64,000 bases of DNA from NCBI GenBank assembly GCA_028564705.1, contig JAPXFQ010000127.1, positions 2,356,001-2,420,000 on the forward strand, written 5' to 3'. Positions within the stretch are counted from its first letter, which is position 1. Every line of letters starts with the position of its first letter. The notes under the pieces are model-generated. The model saw only the letters and a program-made list of their open reading frames with translations, was not told the origin of the DNA and did no database searches. A program made the position numbers and the translations under genes. Below, piece by piece: positions 11,061 to 22,530 of the stretch. Source of the DNA: Apricaphanius iberus (taxonomy: Eukaryota; Chordata; Actinopteri; Cyprinodontiformes; Aphaniidae).

Positions 11061-12223
11061 CATCCACAGTTTTTGAATAACAAAAAAGCATACATCAGAA
11101 TTGTACATATAAATGAGATTTAATGTTTAACATCTGTAACGCAGCTAGATGTGAGAATAGCAGCCACTCTGGATATGCTGTTTTCTAGGATTTTTGTATG
11201 TTAAGGAAAATTGTTTCTTATAAAATAATAGAGGTGATACTTTCATTTTTTTATCCAAATGAGCTCCATGATAAGCAAACAGAAGTCCCAAATTATCATT
11301 TTTCTCATTTGTAATGGATATGCCTGCCTCATTGGCAAAGAAGATAACATTTACAGCTGACTGTCCCCACACATTTAGCCCCAGCTCTTATCTCAATGAT
11401 CCATACCCCAAATCTGTGCAACAGTAGCTTCAGATCACCCCCATCACATTATTAATCCAATTTATGGCCCTTGGCTTTTTGTGGGACGTGCTTAGGGTTC
11501 AGAACCGTTATCTCATCCCCCTTAACTTGTCTCCTTTCTCTGTAGTTCTTAGGCTGCTTGTTCCCACAGGAACTTGAGGAGATACTCACTTTTGAAGTGC
11601 TGAAGTGTGATACTCTTTGTGACCACTTACGGGCAGCACTTACACTGGGTTTGGTTGATCAGGGAAGGATAATAGAATTCCAGATTCTTGCTGATCTTAT
11701 TTGCAAACTGATGTGTTTAACTTCGTAAGAAGGGTTTAAAGCAGAGTAGGTCCACACCCGCAACAAATGTTCTCTTTCACAGTCATGTGATTCTACACCA
11801 AGTGTAAGCTGTACCCCTTTCTTAATTTTCCTCTTCCTCTGTATCGTTTTAGGTCTCACCTTCATCCTGTCTCTCTATTACCACCATCATTTCCCAAAAA
11901 CATCTGAAAACAAACAACATGTAATCATAACATTAAAAAGCACAAAACAAGTTCCAGTTACACAACTGAGGCCAATTAAAGCCATATGAGCAAATACATG
12001 TTGTGAACAATAAAAAGGATTGAAATGTAAAGTTAAAAGTGACCAAGTGGTTCATTAAGGACTTGCTTATGTTTTTTTTTTATGTTTGTCCTGGTTTTTA
12101 TGCTCTTTAAGCGACTCCCAGAGGGCAAAAAGGCAAACACCTTACTGTCTGCAGCAGAGCAACCAGCATACCACACTGTGACTCCCAGTTGTAGCTCAGT
12201 GGAACATAACCAGCAGTTTTTCC
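11061..12223. other. Gene-free stretch
   Basis: No supported gene or bounded repeat. Short ORFs on both strands show no recognisable domain. Confidence 0.5.
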
Positions 12224-12445
12224 TTAAATGTAGGCATATTTGTCGTAAAAGGCTGTTACATTAGCCAACCAGGAGAGGTAGAAGGTGGTAGCCAGAAACT
12301 TGTACATGATGACTATTTCCACCTTCTCCCCAGTGATGAGGAAAAGGGCAGGTTCTATCTTGCTTTTTGTCAAATCCTCATCTGAAGCCAGGTTGTAGCA
12401 CCATTTAAAGAGTGAAAAAATATAAACTTTGTTTTCTAAAACCAC
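12224..12445 (-). pseudogene. LINE reverse-transcriptase C-terminal relic
   Basis: A 73-codon minus-strand frame contains GEKVEIVIMYKFLATTFYLS followed by W, N, TA and Y at the spacing expected of the 'VE.V..FKFLG......LSW..N..A..KK' segment just after the polymerase core in Rex1/L2/CR1-type LINE proteins. The conserved G of 'FLG' is lost and the frame stops soon after, so this is a short decayed fragment. The match is by pattern only. Confidence 0.45.
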
Positions 12446-15334
12446 ATTCTTCCCCTTAAATTATGCACCACTTTGTATTTTATTAACACATTAAATAACA
12501 ATAAAATATGCATTGGTATTTATGGTTATTACATGATAAAATGCACAAAAGTTCAAGGGATTTCAATACTTCTGTAAATCTCTGTAAACCTTTCATGCTC
12601 ATTCTCTTTTTTTCGTCTCAGAAAACATTCTCATTCCTTCTGCTACATGCAAAGACTCAAATTAGAATTAGCCCAGCCTTTGATCACACCTCTCCTCTCC
12701 TCACCAGCGCAGGCCTAATTTAAAAGGCTCCGTAGCAATAAAACCTTGAAGATCTAATTTGAAACACCTTCACCTTGGCTGGATCCTGACACGAATCTGA
12801 CAGCATGTCAATGTGATCAAACCCGAATAAAACACAAGAGCAGAGGGTGGATATGTACGGGTTTTTTACGTGGAATGTGTACCTTTGTTGAAAATGATAG
12901 GTTCTTCTAAAGTGTGCTGCGATAAAGCTGTCCACAAAGGGCCTTGGTTGATGAGCTGTGACATTATAATGTCCCTGCTTTTTAAATTGTCAGTGTCTTC
13001 CCACATCAAGTGGCTCTTTGTGCCTTTTATAGGTGGTCATAATGGCTCTGCTAAAGAGGCATTATCACAACATCTGTTTCACTTCCCTGTTTACACACAT
13101 TGAGATTACTTCTTTTTGACTCCTTCATTTGCTTCTTCTCAACCTAGCTAAGCCATACTTTTTTTGTGTAGGCATTCTTAGTCAGCTAATCCTTTTAGTC
13201 ATTGTAATTAGATGTTATATTCCATAGGAGTAACAATTTATCTGCCTCATGACTATTTTATTAAGGAGAGAGTGCAGACTTAAATCTCTTCTGCCTCCGT
13301 CTCCTTGAGCATTACCAGCTTCAATCCAGCCGCTCTGGCTTTGACATAATATTTTTTTACCAAGAATCTACCCCAAAACTCTTCAACGTCTGGTGTTTGG
13401 TTCCTTTTTGAATTTTGTTCTTGGAGTTAAAAACCTGGTGGTCTCCTGTAGACTCAGGGAATAATGGCTGCTGTAAAACTGTAGCCTGGTGAGAGTTCTT
13501 TCCCCAATCAAATGTATTATTCACAGCTTTTAGTATTAAAGAAAAGTCGCAAAGAGAAAATGAGGTTTTCTTTTTTATTTGTTCAAAGTGACAACTTAGA
13601 CATGATCTGTTACACTTAAATAGGCTCAACATGCACAATACTGATCTCATGTGTCTCAACGTCTCTTTGATATAGAATACATCCATGGTCTTCTTTCCTA
13701 AGAGTCTGTAAATAAAGATTTCAGAGGAACTTTATTCAAACTGACAGAAAACAACAGGATGCAACACATATTATTGGTATGTACTGTAAGTATAAAACAA
13801 GTGTGTGTCAGGGTTTTATATTTACAGTCCTGAGTTTTCAGAGGAAGATATTTCACTCCTTAGCTTATACAGACATATAATGAGGATTCGTGGGAGGAAC
13901 CAAATGGAGAAAGGATGAAGGAAATCTCATAGTTGCTGTATTGAATACATTTTAATGACTAGAGGCACAAAGGGAAAACAAAAATAAACACAACTGGAAA
14001 CACAAGAGCTGAGGGATGCTCTAGACAGGATGGTTGCTGAACAAAGCAGAGCTGGGATGATCAGGAAACAGGTGAGATGATTAATTAAAGCCAAACTGAG
14101 AAAAATAGGAGGAAAGTTATGATAAATACAATGTAAACAGAAAACAACCAACAAAGCAAAGACACAGAAACTTTAAAAGTGTGAAAACCAGAAACAGAAC
14201 TCAAGGCAATGCAAGAGTTAACACAGATACCAAACAGAAGACGACAAGGAAAACTTAGAAACATTACAGACAGAACTAAGATCTGCAGGGAAAACAGTAA
14301 CTAAAGACTACAACTCAAAACAGAATAGAAAAACAGTTAAATCAAAAAACACGAGTGCCAAATATCATAATATATGCTTTATTTATTTCACAGTTTTAGT
14401 TACTGGGAACTTTTGTAAGAAATTTGAACACAAATCATGTGGGGGCCATTAAATATATTGCTACGCTGTATCCAGAATATATCTTAAATACCGAAAGTTT
14501 AAATTTAAATCAACGTCGCTAGGCTTTAGGCAAACAGATGATGCCTGAACTCCACACATAGTCTTCAAAAATGTTAAAACCTGACCTTCTTGCTGTGAGG
14601 TTTACCTGGTATTTTCAGCTTTGCAGATCAAGGAAATAATGGAACAGATGAGGCAGCAAACTGATTTATTTTGTAGCTCTGATGAGCCGTTGTTGGTCTC
14701 AGCTGCATAAAAAATATGTTAGAAAAGGCAACAGATGAGAGTGAGACTCTCTTCTTGCATCACAAACCGTGCTACTTGGACCATGATTTGCAGGCCATGA
14801 AAACTGGAGCGTTATTAAACTGCAGAACGGGAATGAGCCATGAATGACACAACCATGGTAATTTCTTTCCTCACTTCTTATATTTTGCTAGCTATTATGT
14901 AATCTGAAATAGTAAGAAATATAGCAAGACAAAACTAAGAGTTTATGTTAGATAACATTGCTGGAAAGAAACAAAAAAGAAAATTAATATTAGCACACCA
15001 TGATGGAAGAATACCTGCACATGATCTATAAATAAACCACATACTTTTGGATTTGTTAGGGAATCAAAAAGGAAGAAAAAAAGTGAGAACAGGAGTTGCT
15101 CGAAATGCTACATACAATACATGTCATCCCATTAAAGGTTGTAAATTGATAATTGAGCTTTGCTTTTACATATCTGGTTTTTGCCTTCTTACAGAATGTA
15201 AAGCGTGTTTCTGCTCTATTTTCTTTGAATACTTTATAAGGTTGTGATTTGCAGCTCTGCCTTTGTATAGAGAGGTAATTTACAACTTGGACACGACCAC
15301 AATCAGTCCAAATTGTAACTAGACTGCCCAAAAC
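12446..15334. other. Gene-free stretch with an A-rich repeat-like block
   Basis: No supported gene. The part from about 13880 to 14350 is unusually A- and purine-rich on the plus strand (many ACAGAAA and AAACAG units), as in some fish retroelement non-coding regions. No ends or coding frame could be defined. Confidence 0.4.
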
Positions 15335-15410
15335 TCCACTAGGGAGTACCTGGAAAAAAACGAAGCACAAGGAAAACCCTGCAAACTCCTTACAGAATTA
15401 TTGAAGCTGA
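15335..15410 (-). repeat. Relic of the 45066-45407 type retroposon
   Basis: GAGTACCTGGAAAAAAACGA followed by GAAAACCCTGCAAACTCC is the complement of the GGAGTTTGCATGTTC...GGGTACTC block of the better copy at 45066-45407. Both outer ends are lost. Confidence 0.5.
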
Positions 15411-15689
15411 TTACCAGTTTCTTTTTGCTGCAATCCACTTTGCAACCCATCTGTATGTCCAACATCACCAACAAAAGAGAAACAACATGTTCCAGAAACT
15501 TAACATATGAAAGAAATTGCTAAAAAAACACAATGAAACTATAGGTATTATATTTTCCAAAAGTTATATGTTGGAAAACAGACATTTCCATCTGTTGTAT
15601 AAAAAGACACATAATCTTTTGTGGCTTGCTGTCTGAGATGTTTTCCTTTATATCCATTTGGTAAATATCAGGATAATGAGAGTGAGATT

Positions 15690-15800
15690 ATTTTATCACC
15701 ACCAAGGAAGTTGTGTTTTTGCCCGGGTCCTTCTGTCTCTGTGTCTGTTTGTTTGTTAGTTAACAACTTAACAACTTTTTAAACTGATTTAGGTGGAACA
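15690..15800. repeat. Interspersed repeat relic
   Basis: CACCAAGGAAGTTGTGTTTT followed by TGCCCGGGTCC and GTCTGTTTGTTTGTTAG resembles a common fish repeat block (CCAAGGAGGTTATGTTTTTG type). Class not assigned. Confidence 0.45.
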
Positions 15801-15961
15801 TTTTGGGTGCGTTTCTACAAGCTTTGCACAGTAGTTTGCAGGTATTTTGCCAGGTTTTGTAGGCCACCTCGCTCACATGGGTTAAAGAGTATGTGATAAC
15901 TTGTGAAAGTCTCTCCAAAACATCGACCTTGCTCTTTCTTGAGCAAATTTTACATTTATAG

Positions 15962-16262
15962 GAGTGACTGTGGCTCAGGAGTTGGCCGTTTGCCTTGTAA
16001 TCAGAAAGTGTCTGGTTCAAGCCCCAGCTCTGATGGTCTCAGTCGTTGTGTCCTTGGGCAAGACACTTCACCCGTTGCCTACAGGTGGTGCCAGTGTCCA
16101 GCAGCCTCGCCTCTGTCAGTGGACCACCGGGCAACTGTGGCTACAACGTAGCTTGCCATCATCAGTGTGTGAATGGGTGACTGACTGAATGTAATGAAAT
16201 GCACTTTGGGGTCCATAGGGACTGACTAAAGCGCTATACAAATGCAGGCTATTTACCATTTA
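15962..16262 (+). repeat. tRNA-derived SINE
   Basis: Head contains an A-box-like GTGGCTCAGGAGTTGG and a B box GGTTCAAGCCCC about 40 bases later. Then come CCTTGGGCAAGACACTTCAC and a LINE-type tail ending GCGCTATACAAATGCAGGCT with ATTTACC sequence. This order is that of widespread teleost tRNA-SINEs. Nearly full length, diverged, no obvious target duplication. It is not a functional tRNA because the anticodon arm does not fold into a normal tRNA by eye. Confidence 0.8.
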
Positions 16263-16321
16263 AATTAATTTAGGGGTGTGAATAGGGTCATTTTCTATTT
16301 GTAAGAGCTCTTTAGATCCAA

Positions 16322-16445
16322 TTTTCTTGGCTGATGTCTTGAGATGTTGATTCAATATTTCCACATAATGTTGTTATTTTTCCCACACCCATGCAACTTA
16401 TTGCTACCAACCCTAAACTTCATAATTGGGATGATGTTCTTGACC
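16322..16445. repeat. Tc1-like transposon internal relic
   Basis: GCTGATGTCTTGAGATGTTG, ATTTCCACATAATG and a degraded TTCATAATTGGGATGATGTTCTT match the order of the internal part of a fish Tc1-like family (complement of the transposase). Confidence 0.55.
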
Positions 16446-18890
16446 TTACATTATGTTCAAATACTTAAATGATTCAGTTATCCATCGTTAGTGCATGTAC
16501 AAACAGGAATTTAGTTTTACCTTTGGAGTAATAGCTTCTCCACTGCTGATTGGTGTATCTGCACATATTGTTCCTGAACTCATTTCACTGCCGGATAGGA
16601 ACGCTCTCTTATCAGCTTCAAAAGATTATCTACCAGCATCTTCACAAGATATTTTACTTTTGTTCTGGAGTTACTCATATTTCATTCCAAAACATTTTCA
16701 TTTTTGGGATGAGGAGCCCATCTCCTTCCCGAAAGGCATGGCCAGACATTCCCATGTAGTTTAGTATTTGCATTTAGATGTTTGAACTAATGAACCTGGA
16801 GACATTACGCAACAGGAAATTGTACCAAAAGATTAACATAACTCTTGGAAGTCAGATTTTTCCAGGAAGCAGCATAATGGATTTGTTGCTTTCAAATACC
16901 TCTATAGGGTTGACTCTCTTTAACTGAAATCAACCTATAAGGAGCTTAAAGAGTCATGACATTGTCATCTGGGCTTTCATAACTGTTTAAAGGCATAGTA
17001 ATGTACATTTGTGCTAAATTCTGAATTTGAAGAAAGCATTTTAAAATGACGTTGACTTTTTTCAACATGTGACGTAAATATATATTTTTAAAAAGCTTTA
17101 TTTGGAAATGTTTACTTATATATTTGATTTTGAATATTTGCATATTTAGAATAAGATTGTTTAAATGTCAAAATGTGACTAAGTACTTCTGACCTAATTT
17201 TTCCACATGAAAATTAGCTAAATATCACAAAGTATTACATTTGATCTATAAATAATGTCATGTTATTGCAGTAATCCAAAATCTCTGACATCCCTCAGTG
17301 ATAAAGCCAAGTCAAAACTGTCCACTTTATGTTTAAGACTTTCCCACCTAAAGTGGCATCTCCTAAAATGAGAACAGCGAGCTCCTTTTTCCCAGATTGT
17401 CCATTTTAATATTACTGCCTTGGGTAGACACCTAAGATTTGTAGGTACTAAAGCCGAAAGCACATCTGCAGTAAGAAAAGGTTTATAAATGCCATAACTA
17501 ACCAAAAGCTTTCCTGTAGAAGACAAAGGTGACAATAGAAGTTACATTTTTAATGTGACTACAAAAAAAGCACATTTATAGACTCATTTGGACATACCAG
17601 AGCGCCAAGACCATTACAGCAGAGAATCATAAAAGATACTCGCCATAAATTGAGAAACCCCTTATTTTCTAGTGATATGAGTCTCTTGAATCATTGTGCG
17701 TATACCAGAGTTTTCTGCTCCCATGGAGGAAATGTGAATCTCTGGCTACACTGAGCACATTAAAGCCACACTGAGTCATTTGCTGTGCGGCTGCATCTCA
17801 GAGGAAAATGACTCTGACACTGCTGGCCCTTTGCTTTATAAATTAGGTCCCTGGGTGGACATCCAGCTTTACACTGTGAATTCATTATGAGTTAACCACG
17901 AGCCATTTGGGAAGGTAAGTGCTGTACAACCACACATTATCAGGTCATTATCAGAAGCATTAGGAGGCACAAGCTCCTCTAAACTGATTAAAATGAAACT
18001 TCTCAACAATGCACACTACGAAAGATCCATCTTATGTTTGGGTTGATGTACACAGATGGTGTAGTCTTAATTGCCCTTTCGTCCCGGGGTCTTGGTGGAG
18101 ATGAGATACATTTTTTAATTGGGAAAAGGTGAAGCTCAGGGGAAAAAGGAGGTTGGTGGAGAAGTTGCATTGAGTGTAATGATTTCCTGTGAGCTGCAAA
18201 GATAAAGAGAGCAGACTCCATTGGGTAGTGGTCAGAAAAAAGAGGAAAGGAGGAGGTCAGAGGTCTCAGACGGCAACAACCATGTTCAAACCCATTCAGA
18301 CAGACGGACTGCTTGGAGAGATAGAAAGATCACAGAATACTAGACCTCAGTCGATGTCTGATTCCCTTCCTGTGCTTCGCTTTTTTGTTGCATTGACAAT
18401 CCTTGCTAACTAACTACTCCATAAAAGTTCAAGAGTAAAGGTTTATGACCAAAGGAACTATTTTTTACTACCAAGTTTCAGGATCCTGGTATGAATGTAA
18501 TTTCTGTGACAAAATATATTCAATACTTTATAACATGGCAGTTAAGAAAAAATCTGAAAAATAACAACTGGATAATATGAAGAAAACATAGCCAAGGCCT
18601 GGCATGTTTATCTAGTTCTTCTCTCTCTAGAGTTTACTAAGACCATAGCAACATTGTCTCTGACCATCCAAAATAAATAGAATTTGTAAAAAACAATGAA
18701 AGGGGATACAAAGTACAAAGTTAATAAAAACTTTTTTTTAAATAAAAAAAAAAATATCACAAGCCTACAGATTTGTTCTCTCTTTCCTTGTTTTGTCAAA
18801 CGTAAATGTTCAGGATCTTTAAAAAAATTTCAATACCTGCCAAAGACAACTCGAGTAGCAAATTGAATCTTTTATATGATTACTTCGCTG
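16446..18890. other. Gene-free stretch
   Basis: No gene or bounded repeat supported. Small ORFs (for example at 16495-16764) have no recognisable domain, and lie in AT-rich DNA. Confidence 0.5.
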
Positions 18891-19400
18891 ATTAAAGGAG
18901 CAGTCGGCCAGATTGAAGAAATTAAACTCGCGCTGCGAGTAGGCCTAACTGCAGCCATCATGGGAGCGACCACAAAAAGTAAATAAATCAGTGACGTAGT
19001 GTACTTTTAGGCCAGCGCACATTGCGCACATCTACAGCTGTACGACAACAACCAACATGTCTAGCGACAAAGTAAGTAATAGTGTTTAATTGACCGAGTC
19101 TAAAGTCCATGTTCTTTCTCTTCCTTCTTCCTGTTAAATCGAGAACGCACAAGAATTGTAGATTGATGTTACGTCCCCGTGTAAGCGGTGGAAATTCGGC
19201 CACCGAATCACAGACTATTTTGCAGCATACAGGCTGTTCAATCTTCAGAAATTTCTGGAAGAAAACCAGCACTTTGGAATCCCAAAGATTTAGAAATGGC
19301 TTTGTTAGCCTTTCTGAACTGATAGTCAGCTACTTTATTTCTAATCTGTTCTTAATTTTCTTTAGATCTTGTGTTGCCTTTTGAGCATGTTGTCAGACAC
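18891..19400. repeat. Possible one-sided DNA-transposon relic
   Basis: Begins ATTAAAGGAGCAGTCGGCC, then TAACTGCAGCCATCATGGGAGCGAC, resembling the start of the TIR element at 44129-44998 (TTTAAAGGAGGATGAGGC and ACTGCAGCGACCAACACGGGAGCG). At 19056-19078 there is an ATG followed after a few codons by AAAGTAAGT, a splice-donor-like sequence. No right end was found. Confidence 0.4.
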
Positions 19401-20549
19401 ATTCTGTTGAAGTAACGTATCAGTTCTACACATCTGGTAGTGATCATCAGAAAAGCTGGTAAACAGAAAAAAGTTTGAATGTTAAATGAGAACAACAATA
19501 TTTATGTAACAGAGTACGTATGTCTGTAACATGAAATATGTTATACAGAATCCCCTGTTAATTCTGAGATATAGTTTCTTGGGTTCTTTATTGTCCTCCC
19601 TGTTCCTTCAGTCACTTTCCCTGATAATTTCCCCACGTCCTCTTGCATGCCTCCCCATACTGCTTTTGTCATGGCTATTAGTCCATAGCATACAATCGAT
19701 AGCCTCAGGCCCACAGCTGCCACTAGAAAACCAATGTAGGAAATGAGAATGGGAGATAATGAAAGTGTAAAGAGAAGAAAGAAGAAGAAAGAAAAGTGTT
19801 TCTCTGCTGGTTGTGAAAGTTCTTTCTTTTCTGTACCTCTCTGTCACTTATGCTTATAGATTTAAACCTCTGGATAAAAGTTTATGCTAAAAGCTGAAAC
19901 TTTTAGGTTGTCAAGTAGGGTTTACTGAGTCATTTGTAGCAGCTCTTATCTGTCTGAGTTTCAATAGTTTAGTACATTGATTCCAAAACTATTGCCTTTG
20001 AAAGCAAAAGCATACTGACAAATGGAGCTCAGCCACTGTGCAGAAGGTGTAGATTTATAGTGGTGAACCCAGCTTTGTGTCAACAGGGGTTTGAGGGGGA
20101 GGAGGGCTGGCGTTGGAGGTGTAAATTAGACTATAGATCAGGGAAACTGGCAGGCACTGATGCTGCTCAGCTGATGAATGGATAACAGTGCCTCTGTTCC
20201 AAAGAGGCCCCAGCATATGGCAGATAAACTAGGATGCCCACCTGTAAGGCCAGCAGACAGACAGGTATGCACACATTTAGACACAAAACATGCACACAAT
20301 TTTATTACCATGCCAAGGAAAGTGCAGGAGAAACTCATAGAGAATGCAAAACTACAGCAGAGTTTAAGACGTTCTGATCACAGGAAATAATTCCCTATTC
20401 CAATCCACTTTTACTGAAAGAGAAATGACATCAGAAAACATTTCTTAGCACAGAGAAACATATTTTCTTTCAAAAAATGCTACATAGTAATATTGTGCTG
20501 AAACATGATGCTAAGTACATTTAGGGTGACATATTCTAGAGTGGATATA
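19401..20549. other. Gene-free stretch
   Basis: No supported gene, RNA or repeat boundaries seen. Confidence 0.5.
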
Positions 20550-20551
20550 TA

Positions 20552-21664
20552 CAGACGTGGAAAAAATTGTTGGTACCCTACATTCAATCAAAGAAAAACT
20601 CATAATGGTCACAGAAATAACTTTAATCTGACAAAAGTAATAATAAATAAAAATTATATAAATGTTGACCAATGAAAGTCAGACATTGCTTTTCATCCAT
20701 GCTTCAACGGAATTATTTAAAAAATACAGAATACAGAACATTACCGAGCCTCCCCCATGTTTCACAGTAGGGACCGTGTTCTTTTCTAGATATGCTTCAT
20801 TTTTCTGTCTGTGAACATAGAGCTGATGTGCCTTGGCAAAGAGTTAAATATTTGTCTCATCTGTCCACATGACATTCTCCCAGAAGCTTTGTGGCTCGTC
20901 AGCATGTAGTTTGGCATACTCCAGTCTGTTTTTTCTAATGATTTGTCCTCTGGCTCAAACAGCGAAGGATGTTCCGATCTGGCACTGATGTTACTTGAGC
21001 ATAAAGTTCAGCTTGGATCTATTTTGAAGCCTTTCTAGGCTCTTTTGTTACCATTTGGATTATCCGTCACTTTGATCTGTCATCAATTTTCCTCCTGAAG
21101 CCACGTCCAGGGAGGTTGGCTACAGTCCCATGGATCGTACATTACTGAATGACATGTGCAGCTGTAGTCACAGAAACATCCAGCTGCTTGGAGATGGTCT
21201 TATAGCCTCTACAGTTAACATGCTTGTCTGTGATTTTCTTTCTCATCTCCTGAGACAACTCTTTCCTTTGCTTCCTCTGGTTTATACTGAGTGTGGTACA
21301 CACACGTCACCAAACAACACAGTGACTACCTGGAGTCCTATATATAGGCCCACTGAGTGATTACAGGATTGTAGACACCTAGGATGCTGATTAGTGGACA
21401 TACCTTGGATTAACATGTCCCTTTGGTCACATTATTTTCATTCTTTTCTAGGGGTACCATCATTTTTGTCCAGGCCTGTTTCATGCATTTATTTTTTAAA
21501 TAATTCTGTTGAAGCATGGATGAAAAGCAATGTCTGACTTTCATTGGTCAACATTTATATAATTTTTATTTATTATTACTTTTGTCAGATTAAAGTTATT
21601 TCTGTGACCATTATGAGTTTTTCTTTTATTTAATGAAGGGTACCAACAATTTTGTCCACGTCTG
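20552..21664 (-). mobile_element. Tc1-like transposon, internally deleted, long inverted repeats
   Basis: Both ends begin CAGACGTGG(A/C)(A/C)AAATTGTTGGTACC when read inward and are flanked by TA (20550-20551 and 21665-21666), the Tc1/mariner target. The arms match over about 176 bp (left to about 20727, right from about 21489) with roughly five differences by hand alignment. The right arm carries an inner direct repeat (21452-21479, GGTACCATCATTTTTGTCC) in the same orientation as the outer end, about 187 bp inside it: the IR/DR layout. The left inner repeat is missing. At 1113 bp the element is shorter than the usual ~1.6 kb; the missing DNA runs from the transposase C-terminus into the left inner repeat. 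Confidence 0.88.
20735..21275 (-). pseudogene. Tc1 transposase, truncated and stop-ridden
   Basis: Minus-strand translation shows the N-terminal paired-type DNA-binding start (ELSQEMRKKI, then YKTISKQLDVSVTT), the LPGRGF linker and, near the left arm, VKHGGGS, a hallmark of the transposase core. Several in-frame stops interrupt it. Everything after KHGGGS, including the later DDE residues and the SPDLNPIE box, is deleted. It cannot make an active transposase. Confidence 0.75.
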
Positions 21665-21666
21665 TA

Positions 21667-22451
21667 TTCTGTTCGTTTTATTTTAACAAATTTGCAGTTA
21701 AATATCTTTCGAAGGCCATTGAGTAAGTAAACAGCATCCACCAGTGTATCCTTTAATCTCAGTATTAATTCAGCTGTTCTCTGAAAGTAAGAGGTTTGGG
21801 TGAATGAAGCCCATGGAACCGATGAGAGAGGTTAGGGTGATGCCTTTACTTGTTGATCATAGTTGATGCGAAGATGTATGCAGCTAAATGCACCCTGGTT
21901 ATGGAGGGTTGCAAGAGACTTGAGACTGGGTTGGACATTTACCTCACCATGACAGAAACCCAAATCATATAGGGCTACAGGAATGGTTTAGTTCAAAGTA
22001 TTTTCATTGTTCGATTGGTCCAGTGAAAGTACTAACCTAAATCCAAATGTGCGATTCCTTTTTGTCATGTGGGTGATGCTGTAGTTATGTATAATAATGT
22101 TCCTGCCCAAATCATGTCTCCTTTTTAAAGTTTCCAGTGGTTTCTTGCCCTCTGTTTTCTGAAAGATTGTGTGAAGAAAATCCAGACAAAGAGTTTCCCT
22201 CCTTAAATCACCAAGAAGCCAGATTGACAACAGGGAAGAGGGCGTAAGAGAGTGGATCAGATCGGGTGTTGGACAGATTTGAGATTACTCTTTTTACCTC
22301 CCCCTCATTTGATATCCATCCCTCTCTAAATCTCCACTAAGCTGTAACCATGACTCAACCAGTTTCTTAGGAAACTGAAGGAGAGCTTGGAAAGACAAAA
22401 GAAGCAGCAGCCATGTTCTAACATTAGTCAAAGATATTAATCTAGCACATG
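21667..22451. other. Gene-free stretch
   Basis: No gene or repeat boundaries supported. Confidence 0.5.
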
Positions 22452-22530
22452 CACACACACACAGACACACCCACAGACACACACACGCACGCACACACAC
22501 ACACACAAACACGCACACGTACACACACAC
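22452..22530. repeat. (CA)n microsatellite, interrupted
   Basis: About 80 bases of CA dinucleotides with single-base interruptions (G and T substitutions). The short ORFs crossing it on the minus strand encode only V/C repeats and are not genes. Confidence 0.9.

Noticed and set aside
15962..16035. A real tRNA gene
   Set aside because: A and B boxes are present but a cloverleaf with paired acceptor ends is not apparent, and SINE body and tail follow directly.
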